From Planctomycetaceae bacterium (GTDB taxonomy: Bacteria; Planctomycetota; Planctomycetia; Planctomycetales; Planctomycetaceae), in assembly GCA_003503535.1 (NCBI GenBank), contig DOCI01000145.1, positions 1-8,103 of the forward strand: a DNA stretch of 8,103 nucleotides, read 5' to 3'. Below the pieces are notes generated by a model. That model made no database searches. It was not told the DNA's origin and saw nothing but the letters and a program-made list of their open reading frames with translations. Position 1 is the first letter of the stretch. Each line of letters begins with the position of its first letter. Positions 1 through 5,451 of this stretch are shown here, one piece after another. The translations under genes and the position numbers were made by a program.

Positions 1-447
1 GCAACCTGAAACTTTGACACCCCGTTCGTAAGCCGCTTCGTGGACGCGGGATCCATGAAACCCCTGTCCGCAGAATGCAGGGATCAATGACGGATGGATA
101 TTCATCACTCGCCACAGGAAGTCGTCCGGAATTTCCAACAGACTCAGAAATCCACCGAGAATAACTAGGTCGACTTTCTGCTGACGACAGGCTTCAAAGA
201 CCGACTGACTGAACTCAGCAACGGAAGTAAACTCTTTTCGCGGGAGAATTTCCAACGGCAAACCGTGCCGTTTTGCTTTTTCGATGCCGCCACAATCGGG
301 ACGCGATGCAATGACGAGTGAGACTTCCGCTTTCAGTTCTCCCGATTGAATCCGCGTCATGAAATTATCGAGTGTCGTGCCGCCGCCGGAGATTAAAACG
401 GCCAGACGAACAGGGTGTGAGAGAGGCTCGGAGGGAGGATAAGTCAT
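1..447 (-). CDS. purN: Phosphoribosylglycinamide formyltransferase (GART), 3' end cut by window edge
   Basis: PurN transfers a formyl group from 10-formyltetrahydrofolate to glycinamide ribonucleotide, the third step of de novo purine synthesis, in the cytoplasm. The first 149 residues are visible, translated from an ATG at 447-445. A beta-strand plus glycine loop (LAVLISGGGTTLDN, residues 15-28) matches the phosphate-binding start of the family, although TT replaces the usual SN. The strongest signature is NIHPSLIPAF (residues 116-125), which supplies the catalytic Asn116 and His118. Further family-like sequence (GFHGSRVHEA, GVKVSG) follows. The third catalytic residue, an Asp expected about 38 residues after the Asn, lies beyond the window, so roughly 50-60 residues are missing. 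The gene sits 69 bp downstream of the exported-protein gene on the same strand, so cotranscription is plausible. No clear Shine-Dalgarno precedes the ATG. The family call is secure. Confidence 0.95.
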   Translation of the reverse strand, partial: MTYPPSEPLSHPVRLAVLISGGGTTLDNFMTRIQSGELKAEVSLVIASRPDCGGIEKAKRHGLPLEILPRKEFTSVAEFSQSVFEACRQQKVDLVILGGFLSLLEIPDDFLWRVMNIHPSLIPAFCGQGFHGSRVHEAAYERGVKVSGC

Positions 448-516
448 CTGCGAATTAAAATCTGATTCAAGTAAATATTGAAATAAGGAATAAATAATCC
501 TGGGAAAGCAAAATCG

Positions 517-1404
517 TTAAAACTTCGGTGGCTCTTCATCCAGCAATCTTTGAGCAATGCGTTCCTGTTCGCGTTTCACCAGCCAGCGTTGCTGCAACAC
601 CAAGGCGATAAAGAGGCTTAGTCCGAGCAATAGTCCAAAGATGAAAATGATCTGCAGGAGTGAATAGTCGGACGAATTTTTAGCCTGCGGAGGTGTCCAT
701 TGAATATGATTAGCCATCAAAACAGGAGCAAAACGGCCCGTATCGCGAGCTTCGTAAGTATACATGCGATAAATATAGCCCGTGACGGTCACATGATCGA
801 TCGCCTGCTCACCAATGGGCATGCCCTCTGGAAAGCTCGTGGAAAGCACGACGGTTGGATTCGATTGAGAGTCGTCCGTGTACAACCAGGCTTCACAAAG
901 TTGATCGACACCATGTTCATTTTTTCCAGGCTCACTGATGACAGTCCGCTGTAGATGCCCGGACATGCTGACCGGCCGCCCCTGATAGGCTTTCGGATTG
1001 AGGTACATATCGACATAAACCGGGAATTGTTCAAAAGGGAGATGACTATACTTGGATTGCTCCCAGCGTTGTTTCAAAAAATCAGTCGCTGCATCCTTAA
1101 CTTCTTTCGGATTTGCAGAACTGGCGTAACCGAGCACCAGGTAATAGGTTTCATTTTCTTCCGGAAGGAAACCCGTGCGTTTGGTTTTCAGAGGAATCTC
1201 CGTCAGCCAGGGACTGAGATTCTCAACAGAAACCGCCTGTGTTTCCGAGATCCCAAATGGCGATTCCTGTGCCCATGTCATCTCTACGTGAAAACCGACA
1301 GCACAGATGACCACCAGGGGTAGCAACATTGCATGTGAGAATAGGAATGAAAATTGCCAACCAACCATCTGGGTGAAACTGGAATGGCTATTAAAGATTG
1401 TCAT
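517..1404 (-). CDS. Exported protein of unknown function with C-terminal membrane anchor
   Basis: I do not recognise this protein. The reading frame is open from a TTG at 1491, with in-frame ATGs at 1422, 1404, 1368 and 1329. I place the start at 1404, where a weak AAGAA lies upstream; 1422 would add two lysines to the n-region and is nearly as likely. The N-terminus carries a hydrophobic stretch (AMLLPLVVICAVGF) followed by a possible signal-peptidase site (TWA-QE). A soluble middle region follows. Its second half (PVYVDMYLNPKAYQGRPVSMSGHL, then VTVTGYIYRM) alternates short beta-like segments in a way that resembles an OB fold; this is only an impression. Near the end a membrane segment (LLQIIFIFGLLLGLSLFIALV) precedes a charged tail (KREQERIAQRLLDEE). 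The likely topology is a periplasmic domain held in the inner membrane. purN follows 69 bp downstream. The TTG start is disfavoured because it lies within the trxA promoter region. Confidence 0.8.
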   Translation of the reverse strand: MTIFNSHSSFTQMVGWQFSFLFSHAMLLPLVVICAVGFHVEMTWAQESPFGISETQAVSVENLSPWLTEIPLKTKRTGFLPEENETYYLVLGYASSANPKEVKDAATDFLKQRWEQSKYSHLPFEQFPVYVDMYLNPKAYQGRPVSMSGHLQRTVISEPGKNEHGVDQLCEAWLYTDDSQSNPTVVLSTSFPEGMPIGEQAIDHVTVTGYIYRMYTYEARDTGRFAPVLMANHIQWTPPQAKNSSDYSLLQIIFIFGLLLGLSLFIALVLQQRWLVKREQERIAQRLLDEEPPKF

Positions 1405-1479
1405 TTTGTTCTTACACTGCATAGTCTGCGAAGTCTGGCAAAAGGTCAAATGAGTAAAACTGGGGGATTCCCGAAAATG

Positions 1480-1507
1480 TTGACACCACAATCGACGCTT
1501 CTATAAT
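1480..1507 (+). promoter_or_regulatory. Perfect-consensus sigma70-type promoter for trxA
   Basis: TTGACA at 1480-1485 and TATAAT at 1502-1507 match the housekeeping consensus at all 12 positions, with a 16-bp spacer. Transcription would begin near 1514, giving trxA a leader of about 114 nt. The A+T-rich -10 also reads TATTAT on the minus strand (5 of 6), so a divergent start for the minus-strand gene is possible, but no matching -35 exists on that strand. Confidence 0.75.
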
Positions 1508-1530
1508 AACGCTGTCGAAGAGTGAATTAC

Positions 1531-1548
1531 TGAATCGATGTCGATTCA
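1531..1548. promoter_or_regulatory. Perfect 8-2-8 palindrome in trxA leader, possible operator
   Basis: TGAATCGA and TCGATTCA are perfect inverted repeats separated by TG. The site lies about 17 nt downstream of the predicted trxA start of transcription and between the divergent genes. Its size and symmetry fit a dimeric regulator's binding site; as RNA it would be a weak hairpin with a very tight loop. There is no direct evidence of function. Confidence 0.4.
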
Positions 1549-1614
1549 ATTTACTTTTTATCAAAATACAGTTCAGGAACGCGGGTCCAAGACCGGCACA
1601 AGCTGACGAAAATC

Positions 1615-1619
1615 AAGGA
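1615..1619 (+). promoter_or_regulatory. Ribosome binding site of trxA
   Basis: AAGGA ends 8 nt before the ATG at 1628, which supports that start. Confidence 0.7.
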
Positions 1620-1627
1620 TTACGAAA

Positions 1628-1957
1628 ATGGCCGGTGGTAATGTGATTGAGTTTACCGATGACAATTTCTCAACGGAAGTATTGCAGGGAGATCAGGCAG
1701 TTCTCGTCGATTTCTGGGCTCCCTGGTGCGGCCCCTGCAAAATGCTGACCCCAACCATCGAAGAGCTCGCCAACGATTACGAAGGCAAAGCACGCGTCGG
1801 CAAATTGAATACCGATGATAACCCGAATACCGCTTCAGAACACGGCATCAGCGCGATTCCAACTCTGATGGTCTTCAAAGGTGGCGAACTGGTCGAACGT
1901 TTGACGGGAGTCGTTCCGAAAGAACAGCTTGCAGCAACTCTCGATAAACACCTATAA
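1628..1957 (+). CDS. trxA: Thioredoxin
   Basis: This is a small cytoplasmic dithiol-disulfide oxidoreductase that reduces protein disulfides and is normally recharged by thioredoxin reductase. The protein is 109 residues, the usual length for a single-domain thioredoxin. The active site WCGPCK (residues 33-38) has both redox cysteines, Cys34 and Cys37. The buried Asp28 (VDFWAPWCGPC) and the cis-proline Pro78 (SAIPTLMVFKGG, residues 75-86) are in place, and their spacing matches E. coli TrxA (Cys32, Cys35, Asp26, Pro76). There is no signal peptide or membrane anchor, so it acts in the cytoplasm. An AAGGA ribosome binding site supports the ATG start. The gene appears to be transcribed alone: a consensus promoter lies upstream and an intrinsic terminator begins 24 bp after the stop codon. 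Which thioredoxin paralogue this is in the organism cannot be told from the window. Confidence 0.98.
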   Translation: MAGGNVIEFTDDNFSTEVLQGDQAVLVDFWAPWCGPCKMLTPTIEELANDYEGKARVGKLNTDDNPNTASEHGISAIPTLMVFKGGELVERLTGVVPKEQLAATLDKHL

Positions 1958-1981
1958 TCACTGAAGTTGCAATGAGAATAT

Positions 1982-2021
1982 CAGTTGCGTCATTGTCGTT
2001 ATCAGTGACGCAACTGTTTTT
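1982..2021 (+). terminator. Intrinsic terminator of trxA
   Basis: CAGTTGCGTCA (1982-1992) pairs perfectly with TGACGCAACTG (2006-2016), an 11-bp stem with a 13-nt loop. It is followed directly by five T (2017-2021). The position, 24 bp after the trxA stop codon, fits a Rho-independent terminator. Confidence 0.9.
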
Positions 2022-2061
2022 CACTTGTTCTCAGGGAGGATCCCTGGAGCAGATGAAAATG

Positions 2062-2129
2062 CAGGCACGAAGCGCACGCGAGTGTGTCCTTGACACAGAA
2101 TGCATACGCTCGCATGCGCTTCGTGCCTG
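2062..2129. repeat. Long hairpin, probable dispersed palindromic element
   Basis: CAGGCACGAAGCGCA (2062-2076) and TGCGCTTCGTGCCTG (2115-2129) are perfect 15-bp inverted repeats. After one C/A mismatch the stem continues with GCGAG (2078-2082) against CTCGC (2109-2113). At the apex TGTGTC (2083-2088) pairs with GACACA (2092-2097) around a CTT loop. The 11 nt at 2098-2108 are left as a bulge containing the palindrome ATGCAT. No T-run follows, so it is not a typical terminator. It lies between the trxA terminator and the coiled-coil gene and could be a REP-like repeat, a MITE remnant or a structured RNA. Confidence 0.75.
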
Positions 2130-2140
2130 TAACGATTTAT

Positions 2141-2153
2141 TGCAATTATTGCA
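2141..2153. promoter_or_regulatory. Short perfect palindrome TGCAAT-T-ATTGCA
   Basis: This 6-1-6 inverted repeat lies about 50 bp before the GTG start of the coiled-coil gene, in an A+T-rich patch. The position would suit an operator or promoter-proximal site. No convincing -35/-10 pair was found beside it, so a role is speculative. Confidence 0.25.
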
Positions 2154-2193
2154 CAGTTCGCACTGCGGACACGAAATGACAGTCTCGTAGGGA

Positions 2194-2199
2194 AAGGAG
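2194..2199 (+). promoter_or_regulatory. Strong ribosome binding site fixing a GTG start
   Basis: AAGGAG ends 5 nt before the GTG at 2205. This near-perfect Shine-Dalgarno is the main reason for choosing GTG as the start codon of the coiled-coil protein. Confidence 0.8.
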
Positions 2200-2204
2200 T
2201 CCCC

Positions 2205-3713
2205 GTGAGCGATGCATCCTCAGCGGAGGAATCTCAAAAGCCAGTTGCCCCTCGTTTTCCACAGAAAACCGAGGCTCAGTCGATTGGTCACAGACCGCGA
2301 GTGGATTTGAAGGAATCGTCCACTGTTCGCCCGCAATTTCCTGCCTCAAAACAGGCTGAACCTGCTCCAGATGCCCTGCTTTCCGAAGCAGGTCGCGTGT
2401 TCGATCAGCTGAGAATTCGGCTGACTGAGCTCGATCATCGGGAACAGAAGGTCGACGCCAAAGCTCGAGAGCTCGACGAACGTCAGGAAAAATTCATCCG
2501 ATCCGTCCAGCAAACTCAGCTCGATCTCGATCAGCGTGAAGAGATGGTGACCGAGCGGGAATCAACCGTCGAACGCCGTCAGCAACGCCTCGAAGACGAA
2601 GCCCGTCAAATTGAAATTGATCAGGAAGAGTTGATCGCTGCTCAAAAAACCTGGCAAATCGAAAAAGCTCAGCAGGAAGAACGACTCCGCGAAACGGAAG
2701 ACGAAGTCGAACATTTACGCACCACCCGTCTGGAAGAAATTGCACGTGTTCAGCAGGAAACGGACGAAATGCTCGCCGACAAACGGCAGCAGTTTGAAGA
2801 GTTCTGTCAGTCACAACTCGAAGACCTCTCTCATCAACAGGCCCAGGCGACTCGCCGATTAAAACTTCAGGAAGATCATCTCGAACGCTTGCGCACTCAA
2901 GTAGAACAGCAGAAACGGATCGCCAGGGAGGATTCTCAAAAATCGCTGGCAGCTTTGCAGAAATTCGCCGAGCAAAATCGGATGGTTAAGAAGCAGACCG
3001 CTCAGGCACGGCAGATTCTGGAAGTTCGTGTACAGGCTCTCGACCGGGAAGAAAGTGTCGTTCGGGCACAGTTGGAACAGGAACGCGAAGCCGCAAATCG
3101 TCAACGAGCCGACCTCGAACGAGATCAGAATGAATGGCATATTCAACGCCAGCAGCTCAATCATCGGCATCAGGAACAGCAAGACCAGTTGCATCGTCAG
3201 CAGGCGTTTTTATTGCATCAGCAGGAACGAATTCAACTTGTTCGTACGGAAATTGAAGACAAACATCGCGATACCTTGCTACTCCGTATGCAAATAGAAG
3301 CCTTCCGTTCGGAATTGGCCGTCGCTTCTGGGAAAGACGTCGATGAAAGCCGGATGCAGGAATTGCATGAGCGACTTTCGAGTGACTTTGAAGAGAGTCG
3401 TACGCAAGTGGAAACGATCGCGAGTACACTGCGAGACGATTTCAACAAGTTACACGAGTATCTTGAGGAGATCAAAAAACACGAGACGGCTACCCGCCGT
3501 TGGATGACCGATGGTTTGATCAAATGGGAACACCAAAAGCAGATTGCCGAGCAGGAACGCAGCCGCCTGATTGCCGCCCGCAAAGATTGGGAAGCCGAAC
3601 AGCAATCCCGTACAAACGACCGCCGGGAAGCCGAGCAGGTAATTCGCAATTTGCTGGATCAGCTTGAAGAAGCAAATGATTCCCAACCAGCGTTGAGAGA
3701 ACGTGCAGCTTAA
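2205..3713 (+). CDS. Long coiled-coil protein of unknown function
   Basis: This 502-residue protein begins at a GTG with a strong Shine-Dalgarno. Residues 1-58 are rich in Pro, Ser and charged residues and look disordered. From residue 56 to 494 there is no proline, and the composition is dominated by Glu, Gln, Arg, Leu and Asp in heptad-like spacing, giving a very long coiled coil. Early segments repeat a pattern like LxxREqxvxxRexeLdeRq (around residues 73-95 and 105-130), suggesting internal duplication. A probable break lies around residues 371-382 (LAVASGKDVDES). There is a single Cys (201), no signal peptide and no membrane segment, so the protein is probably cytoplasmic. No catalytic motif or Walker box is visible, which argues against an SMC-type ATPase. 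Resemblance to myosin-like or SMC sequences would be compositional. A structural, scaffolding or cell-division role is possible but is a guess. It is separated from trxA by a terminator and is probably transcribed independently. Confidence 0.88.
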   Translation: MSDASSAEESQKPVAPRFPQKTEAQSIGHRPRVDLKESSTVRPQFPASKQAEPAPDALLSEAGRVFDQLRIRLTELDHREQKVDAKARELDERQEKFIRSVQQTQLDLDQREEMVTERESTVERRQQRLEDEARQIEIDQEELIAAQKTWQIEKAQQEERLRETEDEVEHLRTTRLEEIARVQQETDEMLADKRQQFEEFCQSQLEDLSHQQAQATRRLKLQEDHLERLRTQVEQQKRIAREDSQKSLAALQKFAEQNRMVKKQTAQARQILEVRVQALDREESVVRAQLEQEREAANRQRADLERDQNEWHIQRQQLNHRHQEQQDQLHRQQAFLLHQQERIQLVRTEIEDKHRDTLLLRMQIEAFRSELAVASGKDVDESRMQELHERLSSDFEESRTQVETIASTLRDDFNKLHEYLEEIKKHETATRRWMTDGLIKWEHQKQIAEQERSRLIAARKDWEAEQQSRTNDRREAEQVIRNLLDQLEEANDSQPALRERAA

Positions 3714-3730
3714 TCCAATCCTTATGGGTT

Positions 3731-3794
3731 GTGTGCAACTGGCTTCGCCAGTGGAATTCGAAATTGGTACTGAATTGACTAGCCAGTGGCACAC
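3731..3794. repeat. Inverted repeat with internal mini-hairpin, 3' of the coiled-coil gene
   Basis: GTGTGCAACTGGCT (3731-3744) and AGCCAGTGGCACAC (3781-3794) are inverted repeats matching at 13 of 14 positions around a 36-bp spacer. The left arm overlaps a tight hairpin, ACTGGC-TTC-GCCAGT (3738-3752). GCCAGTGG also occurs twice in direct orientation (3747-3754 and 3782-3789). It starts 17 bp after the stop codon, so it may help end transcription or protect the 3' end, but it lacks a T-run. The layout looks like a REP-type element. Confidence 0.65.
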
Positions 3795-3804
3795 TTCACG
3801 AATC

Positions 3805-3839
3805 TGGTGGCTTCGCTGCGCTACGCCCCCCAGCCACCA
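3805..3839. repeat. Hairpin between convergent genes
   Basis: TGGTGGCT (3805-3812) and AGCCACCA (3832-3839) are perfect 8-bp inverted repeats around a GC-rich 19-nt loop. TGGCTTCGC is shared with the preceding element (3740-3748 and 3808-3816), hinting at a common origin. Lying 21 bp beyond the stop codon of the minus-strand lipoprotein gene, it could act as that gene's terminator, but no T-run follows on either strand. Confidence 0.5.
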
Positions 3840-3860
3840 TGCCATCAAATTTGATTCACC

Positions 3861-4955
<1,095 letters not shown>

Positions 4956-5114
4956 TTACAATTTCTTATCTGTTAGTTGAAGCCAGGTGAATAATTACTT
5001 GAGATTAACTGATCGTGCGCCATTTCTGGACAACTTAATATCGGTTCGTGACAATCTTTCACTAATTGACGCGTTCTATTGATCTTTACTGGAATCGCAT
5101 TTATTAATTCAGGT
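4956..5114. other. A+T-rich 5' region of the lipoprotein gene
   Basis: This stretch must hold the promoter of the minus-strand lipoprotein gene. I found no convincing -35/-10 pair for it. On the plus strand, TTGATC (5079-5084) and TATTAA (5102-5107) with a 17-bp spacer match the consensus at only 4 of 6 positions each. No gene or large repeat is visible here. Confidence 0.35.
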
Positions 5115-5182
5115 GTAGGTCAGGCACCGCCTGACGACTTTCAAGGTTGCACACACATTTCGTCAGGCAGTGCCTGACCTAC
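5115..5182. repeat. REP/MITE-like element with two self-complementary arms
   Basis: The arms at 5115-5136 and 5161-5182 are 22-bp inverted repeats differing at one position, separated by 24 bp. Each arm is itself a mini-hairpin: GTCAGGC-ACC-GCCTGAC on the left and GTCAGGC-AGT-GCCTGAC on the right, flanked by GTAG and CTAC at the outer ends. Two small palindromes that together form a larger palindrome resemble bacterial interspersed mosaic (REP) elements or a small non-autonomous transposable element. No clear target-site duplication is visible. Confidence 0.8.
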
Positions 5183-5196
5183 TGTTCCTGGGAAAA

Positions 5197-5305
5197 GGTT
5201 AGCCCAGATAGCTCTGCTATCTGGGTGGACTGCAGTTTGATGATAGAAATTTCTCACAGGCTGCTTGCGGCTGCGCCGCCCCGAAAGAATCTTTCGGGGC
5301 TAACC
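5197..5305. repeat. Nested palindromic element upstream of mfd
   Basis: Outer arms GGTTAGCCC (5197-5205) and GGGCTAACC (5297-5305) are perfect 9-bp terminal inverted repeats enclosing two further perfect 10-bp hairpins. These are CCCAGATAGC-TCT-GCTATCTGGG (5203-5225) and CCCCGAAAGA-A-TCTTTCGGGG (5279-5299). The middle is a G+C-rich, Gly/Ala-codon-like stretch with no convincing gene. The 109-bp unit starts 14 bp after the preceding element. The symmetry suggests a mobile, MITE-like unit or a repeat spread by a REP-associated transposase that is not in this window. Confidence 0.75.
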
Positions 5306-5451
5306 AGAAAAAACTTGATCTTTGTTACAAACCTGACTCGGCTGTACGCTCCCGTTTACAAATATAGCTCATCAGATTGTATCGAATCCAGGAAATCTGC
5401 CCGAATTGCCTATTCGCTGGACGCTCTTTCCGCAAACTCTACAATGTTTGG
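5306..5451 (+). other. Leader region of mfd
   Basis: About 146 bp lie between the nested repeat and the mfd ATG. A possible -35 (TTTACA, 5355-5360) has no good -10 at 16-18 bp. No Shine-Dalgarno precedes the ATG. The promoter may therefore lie upstream of, or inside, the repeats. Nothing else is visible. Confidence 0.35.

Noticed and set aside
1489..1491. TTG as the start of the minus-strand exported protein
   Set aside because: It would add 29 residues with no signal-peptide character and sits between the -35 and -10 of the trxA promoter; downstream ATGs fit better.
2032..2046. CAGGG-AGGAT-CCCTG mini-palindrome
   Set aside because: Only 5-bp arms, no T-run and just after a full terminator; likely chance.
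2090..2095. TTGACA, a perfect -35 hexamer, upstream of the coiled-coil gene
   Set aside because: No acceptable -10 lies 15-19 bp downstream, and the hexamer is part of the apex hairpin of the structured element.
1972..2190. 72-codon plus-strand frame after trxA
   Set aside because: It runs through the trxA terminator and the 2062-2129 hairpin, has no ribosome binding site and no protein-like composition.
3233..3848. Several overlapping minus-strand frames over the 3' end of the coiled-coil gene
   Set aside because: They are antisense to a long, well-supported gene with a strong ribosome binding site, and are rich in Ser, Arg and Cys as expected of shadows.
5355..5383. Possible mfd promoter TTTACA-N17-TGTATC
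   Set aside because: The -35 is 5 of 6 but the -10 is only 3 of 6, too weak to annotate.
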